Positions 24,252 to 33,240 of a stretch of 33,302 nucleotides of DNA are shown here, one piece after another (within the stretch, counting starts at the first letter, position 1; every line of letters begins with the position of its first letter). Both the position numbers and the translations under genes were made by a program. Origin of the DNA: Atopobacter sp. AH10 (lineage in GTDB: Bacteria; Bacillota; Bacilli; Lactobacillales; Aerococcaceae). The notes below the pieces were generated by a model. The model ran no database searches and was not told the origin of the DNA. It saw only the letters and a program-made list of their open reading frames with translations. The stretch spans positions 1-33,302 of the forward strand of contig NZ_QXPZ01000005.1 in assembly GCF_003664595.1 (NCBI RefSeq). The letters run 5' to 3'.

Positions 24252-24275
24252 TAAAAGCGCATACAATGCTAAATT
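24247..24275 (+). promoter_or_regulatory. ccpA promoter
   Basis: TTGCAT, a 17-base spacer and TAAATT (24270-24275), 42 bases before the ccpA start. The -35 lies within the cre site. Confidence 0.6.
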
Positions 24276-24316
24276 ATAAATGATCCATGATATTGAATAC
24301 CGATAGGAGGCACATG

Positions 24317-25324
24317 ATGGAAAAGCAAACTATTACCATATACGATGTTGCACGTGAAGCCGGCGTTTCCATGGCGACCGTTTCCCGCGTCGTAAATGCC
24401 AATGCTAATGTTAAACCAACCACAAGAAAAAAAGTCTTGGAAGTCATCGATCGCTTAGATTATCGTCCAAATGCTGTTGCAAGAGGCTTGGCTAGTAAAA
24501 AAACAACTACTGTGGGTGTATTAATTCCCGATGTGACAAATTTATATTTTTCTACTTTAGCGCGTGGGATTGATGATGTAGCATCGATGTATAAATATAA
24601 TATTATCCTAGCCAACTCAGATAAAAATAGTCAGAAGGAAATTCAAGTATTAAATGCCCTTTTAAACAAGCAAGTTGATGGGGTCATTTACATGGGGACT
24701 AAAATTTCTGATGACATGAGAAGGGAAATGAATCGCTCTAAGGCACCTGTTGTCTTGGCTGGGACTGTAGACTATTCGGATGACTTCGCTAGTGTTAATA
24801 TTAACAATGAAGAAGCCACTTACGAAGTCGTTACGCACATGATCAAAGAAGGTCACAAGCGTGTAGCTTTTGTCTGTGAAGAATTTGAAGATCCTATTAA
24901 CTGTCAAGCACGTTTGAAGGGCTATAAACGGGCATTAGCAGAAGCGAAAATTGATTACGATGAAAATCTTATTTTTGAATCAGGGGATAAATATGTCGCT
25001 GGGGAAGATTTGGCTGACAAGTTTAAACAAATGAATATAGATGCTGCTTTTGTGACGGATGATGAAGTAGCTTGTGGGATTTTAAATGGGCTTACTGACT
25101 CTGGCGTAAAAGTACCAGAGGAATTCTCTGTATTCTCCAGCAATAACACAAAACTGACCCATATCGTTCGCCCAAGTTTATCTAGCATTGCGCCACCTCT
25201 TTATGATATTGGTGCAGTTGCCATGCGTTTGTTGACTAAGTTGATGAATAATGAAAAAGTAGAAGATGAGCATATCATGCTCCCTCATAAGATTGAGATT
25301 AAAGGTTCGACGATTAACCCATAA
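24317..25324 (+). CDS. ccpA: Catabolite control protein A
   Basis: A LacI/GalR regulator that, with HPr-Ser-P, binds cre sites for carbon catabolite control. The N-terminal helix-turn-helix (about 5-25, TIYDVAREAGVSMATVSRVV) and hinge helix (about 47-57, YRPNAVARGLAS) match CcpA closely. The periplasmic-binding-like core (60-335) carries VTDDEVACGILNGL and the ending PHKIEIKGST. It is 335 residues long. The ATG at 24317 is six bases after AGGAGG; 24314 is an alternative, and the longer frame to 24287 is not supported. A cre site covers its own -35, and pepQ diverges. Confidence 0.96.
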   Translation: MEKQTITIYDVAREAGVSMATVSRVVNANANVKPTTRKKVLEVIDRLDYRPNAVARGLASKKTTTVGVLIPDVTNLYFSTLARGIDDVASMYKYNIILANSDKNSQKEIQVLNALLNKQVDGVIYMGTKISDDMRREMNRSKAPVVLAGTVDYSDDFASVNINNEEATYEVVTHMIKEGHKRVAFVCEEFEDPINCQARLKGYKRALAEAKIDYDENLIFESGDKYVAGEDLADKFKQMNIDAAFVTDDEVACGILNGLTDSGVKVPEEFSVFSSNNTKLTHIVRPSLSSIAPPLYDIGAVAMRLLTKLMNNEKVEDEHIMLPHKIEIKGSTINP

Positions 25325-25360
25325 CAAGATATGGGATAGACTAAGATTTTGTTGAATGAA

Positions 25361-25411
25361 AAAGCGGGTATAGATGTTGATTTAACAACGTTTATACCCG
25401 CTTTGCTTTTT
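25361..25411. terminator. Bidirectional terminator of ccpA and pbp2A
   Basis: AAAGCGGGTATA (25361-25372) pairs with TATACCCGCTTT (25393-25404), with an inner GTTG/CAAC pair. T runs occur on both strands between the convergent genes. Confidence 0.88.
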
Positions 25412-25506
25412 TATCTGTATATACTAGAACTTCACTTCAATCTTTTTTAGGAAGAATTGACTTACTTTTTGAAGAAGTTTTAAGGGAGTATTTCAGAAAA
25501 CTTTTA

Positions 25507-27957
25507 CTAATTTTTATCATCTGAATTATTTTGATCTTTCTTTTCCTTCTTGTCTTTTTTGTCGTCAGACTTTTTATCTTTCTTCTTAGGAGTGGTTAAT
25601 TGTTGCCAGAAACGATGAAGATCTTCTTCGCTAGCTCCAATACTCAAGTTATAACGAGGGGCTAGTGGTGGAAAACTAGATCTAAAAATATCTTTGGTCA
25701 TTGCCCCTCCAACTGTAAAACTACGACCATTTGGCAAATTAACTTGACCAGGGCTTGTTCCAGTGGCAGTAACGACTGAAGAAGAGATGACCCCATTAAC
25801 AGAAGGAAAGCTCCCCTTAGAGAGAAGGCCGGGTGCATTAGCTTCAATTTGGTTAGCGATAGTGGCCCAATAGCGTAGATTTCTTTGACTAGAATCTCCA
25901 TAACCATCTGATGGATAAACAGAGTGAGCTTGATGAGTATTGTCATAGCCAATCCATGTCGATAGGGTGACTTGTGGCGTGACACCGACGAACCATATAT
26001 CTTTAAAAGCTTCTGAGGTACCTGTTTTCCCAACTAGGTTAGTTTGAAAGTTGAGTTGACCAGATAGACTTTGAGCAGTACCGCTTTTTACGACATCGCG
26101 CAGCATATCAAGGAGAAGGTAGTTACTATCTTCTTCAAAGACTTTTTCGGCATGGCTTTTATGGGAGTAGTAGTTTTTGCCGGAATCTTCTTCTATTTTT
26201 TCGATTAAGTAAGCCTCTTCATGAGTCCCTTTATTGCCAATGGTAGAATAAGCAGAAGTTTGTTCTACAACTGTAGGTCCGGTATTGCTTGCTCCGATGG
26301 CTAGGGCAGGATTTTGGAATTCAGCTTCCTCAACCCCATGTATTCCCATTTTACTAAAATAATTTTGAACTTTAATGCCTCGCTCCAACATCCCCAGATA
26401 TATTTTGCTTGTTGGATTGTTTAAACTATGTTTTAAGGCTGTACGAGCAGAAACGAAACTGTTGGATAAGGTCCCACCATAGTTACGCGGTTCCCAAAGC
26501 GTCCCATCTTGTTGGCGAATGGAAATGGCTGTATCTGCAACAACCATAGCGGGATACAAAAGGTTTTCATTGATTGCAGGGCCATAAACCAAGAGAGGTT
26601 TGATGGTGGAGCCAGGAGAACGACGGGTTTTGAAGGCGTGATCGATTTGGTTTTCTTTAAAATTTTGCCCTGACACAAAGCCCAATATTTTCCCTGTGTT
26701 ATTTTCAATTAAGGCAGAAGCAAGCTGAATAGGAGCAGGAGAAGAAGTTTCTTTTCCGCTTTCTTCATCTACATAATAGTCCGTAAAGGTTGGACCGAGT
26801 TGCTTAGCCATTTCTTCTGAAACGCTTTGCATACCGTTATAGATGGCCTTGTTAACAGTCGTATAAATTTTGTAGCCGGAATGGGACAATTCTAAATTGG
26901 CATCTTGGTAGTAACGATTGTATTCCTCTTCATTACTAGAGAGGGCATCAGGAGACTTACCTTCTTTTATAAGCCGTTGTTCTATCAAGAGGCGAATAGT
27001 TTCCTGGTGGATAGCTTGATAGAGGTAGGTTTGAGGAGAATCTTTTTCTTGTGTTGGACCGATAAAATCCTTTTCAATAGGATAGTTCTTGGCATCTTGG
27101 TAAGTCTTGTGATTGATGTAGCCATTTCGATACATCCGGTATAAGACGGTTTTCATCCGGGCTACACCAGCGCTTTGATCTGATTTTTTCGTGCCAAATT
27201 GCTCATAAGGGGTATAGATGTATGGGTTTTGAGGGAGCCCTACTAAAAAAGCAGCTTGAGCGAGGTTGACTTCTCCTGCTTTTTTCCCAAATATCCCTTG
27301 AGATGCAGCTTCTATCCCGGCGATGTTTTGACCATTACTGTTTCGACCAAAAGGAGAGACATTGAGATAACTTTCGAGAATTTGATCTTTAGTAAAGTAT
27401 TTTTCAACTTGATAAGCGATTAAAATTTCACTTGCTTTTCGTTTAAAAGTGACTTCATTACTTAAAATTTGTTGCTTAACCAATTGTTGAGTGAGGGTAG
27501 ATCCCCCTGTAATAGGCCCACCCATACCAGTTGCAACCTGTAGTAAGGCACGAAAAACGGCTTTTGGAACAAAACCTTTATGCTCATAAAAATGATCATC
27601 TTCGGTTGCGATGATACCTTTAAGAATATCAGGGCTTACATCTTTTAATTTGACACGTTCACGAAATAAATCAGATTGCACAGAAGAAATAAGGGAACCG
27701 TCCGCATAGTAGAATTTGGATGGGAGAGTAATTTGACCGATTGACTTTTTTAGCTCTTGCCGGCTTGGGGCAGGAATATCTTGTGTGACATAGACGAAGT
27801 AGCCAGTCCCTATTCCCAAAATGAAAAGCCCTGCTAATAAAAAAAGTAGGACAAAAGATAAAAGCAATTGCCTTACTACATCATAAGAGACATTAAAAAT
27901 ATGAAGTCCAAATGTGATTAGAGAGGCTTTTTTCTTCTTGTTAGTATGTTTCTTCAC
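25507..27957 (-). CDS. pbp2A: Class A penicillin-binding protein (PBP2A-type)
   Basis: A bifunctional peptidoglycan synthase. A basic cytoplasmic N-terminus and one membrane helix (about 30-58) are followed by the GT51 transglycosylase with catalytic E119 (TEDDHFYEHKGF) and GGSTLTQQLVKQ. The transpeptidase has S450-xx-K453 (SPGSTIKPL), S511-L-N513 and K644-T-G (GKTGTSEAF). The tail of about 30 residues is almost only Lys, Asp, Glu and Asn. Its 816 residues fit. The start is a GTG at 27957; an overlapping ATG two bases upstream runs into a stop at once. Symbol by likeness to streptococcal/enterococcal PBP2A; PBP1A-type naming is also possible. Confidence 0.93.
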   Translation of the reverse strand: MKKHTNKKKKASLITFGLHIFNVSYDVVRQLLLSFVLLFLLAGLFILGIGTGYFVYVTQDIPAPSRQELKKSIGQITLPSKFYYADGSLISSVQSDLFRERVKLKDVSPDILKGIIATEDDHFYEHKGFVPKAVFRALLQVATGMGGPITGGSTLTQQLVKQQILSNEVTFKRKASEILIAYQVEKYFTKDQILESYLNVSPFGRNSNGQNIAGIEAASQGIFGKKAGEVNLAQAAFLVGLPQNPYIYTPYEQFGTKKSDQSAGVARMKTVLYRMYRNGYINHKTYQDAKNYPIEKDFIGPTQEKDSPQTYLYQAIHQETIRLLIEQRLIKEGKSPDALSSNEEEYNRYYQDANLELSHSGYKIYTTVNKAIYNGMQSVSEEMAKQLGPTFTDYYVDEESGKETSSPAPIQLASALIENNTGKILGFVSGQNFKENQIDHAFKTRRSPGSTIKPLLVYGPAINENLLYPAMVVADTAISIRQQDGTLWEPRNYGGTLSNSFVSARTALKHSLNNPTSKIYLGMLERGIKVQNYFSKMGIHGVEEAEFQNPALAIGASNTGPTVVEQTSAYSTIGNKGTHEEAYLIEKIEEDSGKNYYSHKSHAEKVFEEDSNYLLLDMLRDVVKSGTAQSLSGQLNFQTNLVGKTGTSEAFKDIWFVGVTPQVTLSTWIGYDNTHQAHSVYPSDGYGDSSQRNLRYWATIANQIEANAPGLLSKGSFPSVNGVISSSVVTATGTSPGQVNLPNGRSFTVGGAMTKDIFRSSFPPLAPRYNLSIGASEEDLHRFWQQLTTPKKKDKKSDDKKDKKEKKDQNNSDDKN

Positions 27958-28282
27958 ATCATCACTCTTTTCTTTGTGTTAGCCGATGGATGAAAGATGC
28001 CTGCTATTTATGGGCAGGAAAAAATTGCTTGGCTTCTTTAAGATTGAACGGCATTAAAAGCTTTAAACCCTGGTCAATAAATGGCTTTAACCTTCCTTAG
28101 AGCCTATGTAATAAAAATGCCCAGCTTTTCTTAGAATTTCTCTAACACAGAAGGAGCTAGCTTTTAAGGAAAGTCAGATAAACTATAAGCATGAAGAGTT
28201 TCTTTTGAAAAATTCACTAGAATCCTATCCAAAGTTTAGCATATCAGTTAAAATAATTGAAGACTAGGAAAGGAGAGATTCT
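27958..28282. other. Divergent intergenic region between pbp2A and the VanZ-like gene
   Basis: 325 bases without a supportable gene. It holds the two divergent upstream regions. A short CCTGC/GCAGG hairpin lies near 28000-28020. GGAAAGGAG before 28283 is the ribosome site of the VanZ-like gene. No convincing -35/-10 pair is seen on either strand. Confidence 0.5.
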
Positions 28283-28774
28283 ATGAGACGTTCACATGAA
28301 GCTATTTTAGCAGCTAGCTTAGCGATTGGAATTATGGCGGTTATTTTTGCGAGTTCAAATCAAACTTATCAAGAGCAAAGTATCCTCCCCATTTTCCATC
28401 GGTTGCCTTGGTTAGAAAAATGGATTCTATCTTGGCGTTTTTGTGAGGATTGGCAATTCTATTATGCGGGAAAGGTCGTTTCCTTTAGAGGGGTAGATAA
28501 ATTAGCCGGATTGGAATTTTTATTGCGGAAATTTGCTCACTTTACCCTATTTGCTCTATTAGCTTATTCATGGTATAAAACTTTCTATTTTGGCGCTTCG
28601 TGGAAATGGCTCATGCGCTTTATGCTAACTTTACTTATTTGTATTAGTTATGCAGGATTCGATGAATTTCATCAAATGTTAACAGGAGGGAGGACACCTC
28701 TCTTAGAAGATGTGCTATTAGATAGTATAGGAGCTTTTTCTGGGACTTTATTGGCTCTTTATCGTCATCATTAG
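28283..28774 (+). CDS. VanZ-like family membrane protein
   Basis: 163 residues with four hydrophobic segments (about 8-24, 78-96, 108-126, 142-158). The VanZ signature residues are seen in [17 protein letters not shown] and in [29 protein letters not shown]. VanZ raises teicoplanin resistance in enterococci by an unclear mechanism; most homologues such as this one are outside van clusters and have no known role. The ribosome site is GGAAAGGAG. It lies directly before yebC. Confidence 0.88.
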   Translation: MRRSHEAILAASLAIGIMAVIFASSNQTYQEQSILPIFHRLPWLEKWILSWRFCEDWQFYYAGKVVSFRGVDKLAGLEFLLRKFAHFTLFALLAYSWYKTFYFGASWKWLMRFMLTLLICISYAGFDEFHQMLTGGRTPLLEDVLLDSIGAFSGTLLALYRHH

Positions 28775-28850
28775 ACGCTTGATTTTAGGCAGTTTTCCCT
28801 ATAAACTAAGGGTTAGATATAAACTTAAAGAAACGAAGGGTAGGATGCAT

Positions 28851-29573
28851 ATGTCCGGACATTCCAAATGGAGTAATATTCAAGGGCGTAAAAACGCTCA
28901 AGACTCAAAACGTGCTAAGGTTTTCCAAAAACTTTCTCGTGAAATTTACATGGCAGTTAAGAGTGGGGGGCCTGATCCTGACAGTAATCCTTCGTTACGT
29001 TTAGCGATGGATAAGGCTAAAGCTGCTAACATGCCAAAAGATAATGTTAAACGTGCAATTGATAAGGGAGCTAACCCTAACTCTGGTGAAAACTATGAAG
29101 AAGTGGTTTATGAAGGTTATGGTCCAAGTGGGGTAGGTATTTTAATTCATGCCTTAACAGATAATCGTAACCGGACTTCTACAAATGTTCGAGTGGCTTT
29201 GACGCATAATGGGGGAACTTTAGGGGAAACAGGGTCAGTTAGCTACAATTTTGAGCGCAAAGGTTATATTGCTATTGATCGTACAACGACTGATGCAGAT
29301 GAAGATACTGTAATGATGAGTGTCTTAGAAGCTGGTGGAGAAGATATTGAAACTAGTGAAGAAGCCTTTGAAATTTATACAGATCCAAGCGATCTAAAAG
29401 CTGTTCGAGATCAATTAGAACAAGATGGTTACCAATTAGCTACCGCAGAAACGACCATGGTGCCTAAGTTAACTGTACCTCTTTCGGATGAAGATCAAGC
29501 TAAACTCGAAAAAATTATTGATGCTTTAGAAGATGATGACGATGTATCTGAAGTTTTCCATACAGCAGATTAA
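28851..29573 (+). CDS. yebC: YebC/PmpR family regulator (TACO1-like translation factor)
   Basis: A cytoplasmic protein annotated as DNA-binding regulator; recent work links YebC proteins to translation of proline-rich stretches. It begins [25 protein letters not shown], the invariant family start, with a second conserved block at [14 protein letters not shown]. The acidic C-terminus has [14 protein letters not shown]. Its 240 residues from ATG 28851 are standard. An upstream ATG (28845) and the frame to 28779 are not supported by the family start. It is 76 bases after the VanZ-like gene. Confidence 0.95.
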   Translation: MSGHSKWSNIQGRKNAQDSKRAKVFQKLSREIYMAVKSGGPDPDSNPSLRLAMDKAKAANMPKDNVKRAIDKGANPNSGENYEEVVYEGYGPSGVGILIHALTDNRNRTSTNVRVALTHNGGTLGETGSVSYNFERKGYIAIDRTTTDADEDTVMMSVLEAGGEDIETSEEAFEIYTDPSDLKAVRDQLEQDGYQLATAETTMVPKLTVPLSDEDQAKLEKIIDALEDDDDVSEVFHTAD

Positions 29574-29601
29574 TGTTGAATAGCTTTTAATGTCAAAAGT
29601 C

Positions 29602-29683
29602 ATCCTAGCTTAATGCTAGGATAAGGAATATGAACTAATCGAATGTAAGGCTAGCGAAAGGCTATAGAGGCTATCGCTAGCCT
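29602..29683 (+). other. Two hairpins after yebC
   Basis: ATCCTAGC/GCTAGGAT (29602-29622) and AGGCTAGCGA/TCGCTAGCCT (29648-29683) are perfect stems, but neither has a good T run. They may stabilise the yebC message 3' end or be decayed terminators. Confidence 0.5.
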
Positions 29684-29700
29684 ATCGTTTACTTATTATT

Positions 29701-29797
29701 AGATGATTAGAAGGCTTAGGCAGACTACGAGATAATGATGGTTAGAAGCTTTAGGAAAACTACGAGATGATGAGTGTTAGAAGCTTTAGGAAGCAGT
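29701..29797 (+). repeat. Three imperfect ~33-bp tandem repeats before pepF
   Basis: Units start at 29701, 29730 and 29765. Each has AGATRATG or similar, then GTTAGAAGCTTTAGG and ACTACG; the first is shorter. They lie in the leader region of pepF, ending about 25 bases before its ATG. Confidence 0.75.
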
Positions 29798-29823
29798 AAT
29801 AAGAAGAAAATGAGGAGGATATT

Positions 29824-31605
29824 ATGGCAGAACAATTACTAGAACGATCACAAGTGGATCAATCAAGGACATGGGATCTATCGCTCTTATTTAAATCTCA
29901 AAAAGATTTTCAAGAGGCAGCTCGCATTTTTGAAAAAGACGTTATTTCTTTTGAAAAACACTATAAAGGGCAACTGACAGATGATGATTCAATCATTAGT
30001 GCTTTGAAAGACTATAATCAGCTGCTTATTCAAGCAGATTGGCTAGGATCATATTGCTATTTAGCGCCTACAGTAGATGCTTATGGTAAAGAAGCCGGTC
30101 AGAATTTAGTATTTTATGAACCAATTGCTAGTGCTTTTTCTGTTAGAACTTCTTTCTTCAAAAATGTTTTGGCAAGTCTTTCAAAAGAAAGCATGGTCAA
30201 GGTAAAAGAAGTTTTCCCAGATGCTATCTATTTCATTGAACAAGTGAAACGTTTTAACCCACATCGCTTATCTCCAGAAGTAGAGGAAACTTTAGCCCAA
30301 TTGAATGGAGATTTATTTAATCATTTAGATAGCTATGAAACAAGTAAATTTAAAGATATGGTCTTTGATGATTTTGAAGTAGAAGGAGAAACTTACCCAA
30401 ATAGCTATGTCCTTTTTGAAAATGATTATGAAATGGATTTACGTACTGAAGTAAGACGGGCAGCCTTTGATAGTTTTCATAAGACTTTGAAAAAATACCG
30501 TCATTCTGCAGCTGATCAGTATATTCGGCAAGTGCGTTTAGAAAAGAAATTAGCCCATATGAGAGGCTTTAAATCAGTGTTTGATTACCTCTTATTTGAT
30601 CAACAAGTGACTCGTAAGGAATATGATCGGCAATTAGATGTCATTATGGAAGAATTGGCGCCGGTGATGCGACGTTATGTCAAAATACTTCAACAGGCTC
30701 ATGGCTTAGATAAAATGACCATCAAGGATGTTAAAGTATCTCTACCTTCTGAAGCTAGTAAAGTAACCATCGATGATGCCCTAGTTCGTTTAAAAGATGC
30801 ATTTTCTATTCTAGGTGAAGATTACACCGCTATGATTCAACGAGCTTTTGATGAACGTTGGATTGATTTTCCTATGAACTTAGGGAAGAGTACAGGAGGA
30901 TTTTGTTCTTCTGTCTACGGAGGGCCAAGCTATGTCCTCTTGTCCTGGACAGGGTTAATGAATGAATTACTGGTTTTAGCGCATGAACTTGGTCATGCTG
31001 GTCACTTCCAAAATGCCAATGCCAATAACGCAGCTATTGTGCCAGAAGTTTCACTTTATTGTATTGAAGCACCTTCTACAGCGAATGAAGTGATTATGTG
31101 CCAATACCTACTAAGTCATTTAAGTGATCCAGAAGAAAAGAGAAACTTGACAGCTGAATTTTTATCTCGAACCTACTTCCACAATATGGTTACTCACCTC
31201 TTAGAAGCCTATTATCAACGTGAAGTTTATGAATTGGTTGACAAGGGCGCCTACATAGATGCAGATACACTCGATAGTATATTTAAGAAAACTCTTGAAA
31301 AATTCTGGGGACCAGATGTAGAGATTTCTGAAGGAGCTGAATTGACCTGGATGCGGCAACCGCATTATTACATGGGGCTTTATTCTTATACCTATTCTGC
31401 AGGCCTAACCATTGGGACACAAGTTGGGTTAAAGATGGTGAAGGATCCTCAAAAATACGCTAGCAAATGGTTAGAAGTCCTTAAAGCGGGAGGGCGTGTG
31501 ACGCCATATAGTTTTGCGGCTGGTGTAGATGTTGATATTACGACTGATCAAGCACTAAAGGATACGATAGCCTATATTGGAAAATTGGTGGATTCATTAG
31601 AGTAA
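29824..31605 (+). CDS. pepF: Oligoendopeptidase F
   Basis: An M3B zinc metallopeptidase that trims oligopeptides of about 7-17 residues in the cytoplasm. The zinc motif is HELGH (387-391, LAHELGHAGHFQ), and the third ligand is in the helix VSLYCIEAPSTANEV. The N-terminal helical lid spans 1-200. The ending AAGVDVDITTDQALKDTI is typical. Its 593 residues are standard. A clear ribosome site (GAGGAGG) precedes the ATG. Monocistronic with a strong terminator. Confidence 0.95.
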   Translation: MAEQLLERSQVDQSRTWDLSLLFKSQKDFQEAARIFEKDVISFEKHYKGQLTDDDSIISALKDYNQLLIQADWLGSYCYLAPTVDAYGKEAGQNLVFYEPIASAFSVRTSFFKNVLASLSKESMVKVKEVFPDAIYFIEQVKRFNPHRLSPEVEETLAQLNGDLFNHLDSYETSKFKDMVFDDFEVEGETYPNSYVLFENDYEMDLRTEVRRAAFDSFHKTLKKYRHSAADQYIRQVRLEKKLAHMRGFKSVFDYLLFDQQVTRKEYDRQLDVIMEELAPVMRRYVKILQQAHGLDKMTIKDVKVSLPSEASKVTIDDALVRLKDAFSILGEDYTAMIQRAFDERWIDFPMNLGKSTGGFCSSVYGGPSYVLLSWTGLMNELLVLAHELGHAGHFQNANANNAAIVPEVSLYCIEAPSTANEVIMCQYLLSHLSDPEEKRNLTAEFLSRTYFHNMVTHLLEAYYQREVYELVDKGAYIDADTLDSIFKKTLEKFWGPDVEISEGAELTWMRQPHYYMGLYSYTYSAGLTIGTQVGLKMVKDPQKYASKWLEVLKAGGRVTPYSFAAGVDVDITTDQALKDTIAYIGKLVDSLE

Positions 31606-31694
31606 CTGATTGAGTCCATAGCTATAGGCAAACTCGTTTTTAAACGAAATAGGGGATTTTAGTTTTCTAACCCCTGAAAGTAAGCATTAGAAGA

Positions 31695-31750
31695 AAGAGC
31701 CCTCAACAAGGCAGGTTTTAGTGACTTGTCGAGGGCTCTTATTATTTTTT
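31695..31750 (+). terminator. Terminator after pepF
   Basis: AAGAGCCCTC (31695-31704) pairs with GAGGGCTCTT (31731-31740), extended inward by ACAAG/CTTGT, then ATTATTTTTT. The rest of the gap to 31929 should contain the downstream end of the insertion sequence, but I could not place its terminal repeat. Confidence 0.85.
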
Positions 31751-31929
31751 GGCACTTTGTCAAATTTTGTTGTTGGTAAATTTTTTAGAGAAAATCACTC
31801 TTCTTCGGGGGAGCGGTTTTTTATATTACATATGATATTTATCCTACTTTGCCCTAAACAAGCTCATGCCTATTAGAGTTAGTCTGGATATAGAGCATTC
31901 ATTGGAAATAGTAGCAGTGCGTGAGAGAT

Positions 31930-33237
31930 TTACACAGCTACTGACAAGCGATTCATCTTTAGAAAGCATCTCTTCTTCAAATGTTCGAAATTGCGAAAGC
32001 CATAGGCGGTCTTCTTGATGGTTTTTATTTGATTGTTCCATGCCTCTAAATGACCGTTGTTATAAGAGTAACTATAGGCGTTAAGAATGAATTCTTTATA
32101 CTTATTAAATGTCTTTAAAGGCCTGTTAAAGTGTCTAAGAGCTCCTTCGAGTTTGTAAGAAAGTAAATGATCCAACGGATATTTTGACAATCGTTTGAAA
32201 ATAAAGAGACCTTCTTGATAAATGTCATAAGCCTTCTTTAAGGTGTCAGAATAGCTCAATAGCTGGTCAACGACTTGAGATTGATTGAGTAAGCCTTCAA
32301 ATAATGGATAATTTTTGTATTCGCTTTGCTTGAGTTCGAAACGATTTTTGATCAGCAATTTCCAATAACGCTTAATCCGTCTATAGCCTTTCTTATCTTC
32401 TGAATTTCCTTTATTTAATTGATTCATTATTTCAATTCTGACTTTAGTAAAGGCTCTTGCCCAATGCTGGATAATATGGAATCTATCTAAGATAATTTTT
32501 GCATTTGGGAAAACTTTGCTCACTAAAATCATATAAGGTGAGTAGATGTCCATCGTTACTGTTTTAACTTGTAGCCTGACAGATTCTGGATATTGAAGGA
32601 AATAATGTGTAAGAAACTGTAGTTTTCTATCTGGTAATATATCCATTGGTCGATGAGTTTTGGCATCGCTAAAGATGAAACTCATCGCATTAGGAGAACC
32701 ATTACCTGCATTGAATTCATCAAAAGACAAATGATGAGGGAGATAAGATTTGTGTTTTCTAGGCGTAGGTAAATCCTTATCCAACACCCTAACAACTGTC
32801 GAAGGTGAAACGTTGACTTGTTGAGCAAGGTCTTTCATGGAAATGTTTTTAGTTAGCTCCATCAAAATTTTACGACGAATATTTTCTGATATATTACAGC
32901 CTTTTTTAATGAAGGATAGCTGAGGAAGAGCAGTATGCTGACAACCTTTGCAAAGAACACGTTGTTTAGTCGCACGAAGTGCCGTTTTATAGCCATTGGT
33001 TTCTAAAAGACGGATAGTAGCGACACTTGTGCCATGCTTTATCATATTCTTTCCACCACAAGAAGGGCATTTAGTTTCGTTGAAAGGAGCATATCCCTGC
33101 AATAAAATTACTTGATGCCCGAACTTGTCTTTTGTAATGGTCTTAAACCCTGTAGACGGAAATTGAATTTCATTTGGGTCTATCCCAAAAAGTTGATTTA
33201 TTTCTAAAGATTGAGAATGATTAGTGTCACAAGGCAT
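31930..33237 (-). CDS. ISL3 family transposase
   Basis: A DDE transposase with an N-terminal zinc finger (CPSCGGKN, then CKGCQH) and a helix-turn-helix (ISMKDLAQQVNVSPSTVVRVL). The catalytic blocks DEFNAG, MDIYSPY and DRFHIIQHWARA follow, then the conserved C-terminal box NGHLEAWNNQIKTIKKTAYG with the catalytic Glu. Length is about 435 residues, full size for ISL3. The ATG at 33237 has no ribosome site; the frame stays open to a TTG at 33252, which already lies in the neighbouring repeats. The coding frame is intact, but its normal upstream end seems replaced. Confidence 0.93.
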   Translation of the reverse strand: MPCDTNHSQSLEINQLFGIDPNEIQFPSTGFKTITKDKFGHQVILLQGYAPFNETKCPSCGGKNMIKHGTSVATIRLLETNGYKTALRATKQRVLCKGCQHTALPQLSFIKKGCNISENIRRKILMELTKNISMKDLAQQVNVSPSTVVRVLDKDLPTPRKHKSYLPHHLSFDEFNAGNGSPNAMSFIFSDAKTHRPMDILPDRKLQFLTHYFLQYPESVRLQVKTVTMDIYSPYMILVSKVFPNAKIILDRFHIIQHWARAFTKVRIEIMNQLNKGNSEDKKGYRRIKRYWKLLIKNRFELKQSEYKNYPLFEGLLNQSQVVDQLLSYSDTLKKAYDIYQEGLFIFKRLSKYPLDHLLSYKLEGALRHFNRPLKTFNKYKEFILNAYSYSYNNGHLEAWNNQIKTIKKTAYGFRNFEHLKKRCFLKMNRLSVAV

Positions 33238-33240
33238 ATC

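Noticed and set aside
29602-29683. Rho-independent terminators after yebC
   Set aside because: The stems are good, but no T run of five or more follows either one, so they are listed only as hairpins.
31844-32041. Minus-strand 65-codon frame at the 3' end of the ISL3 transposase
   Set aside because: It is an alternative frame of the transposase gene; the transposase itself reads through to a normal C-terminus.
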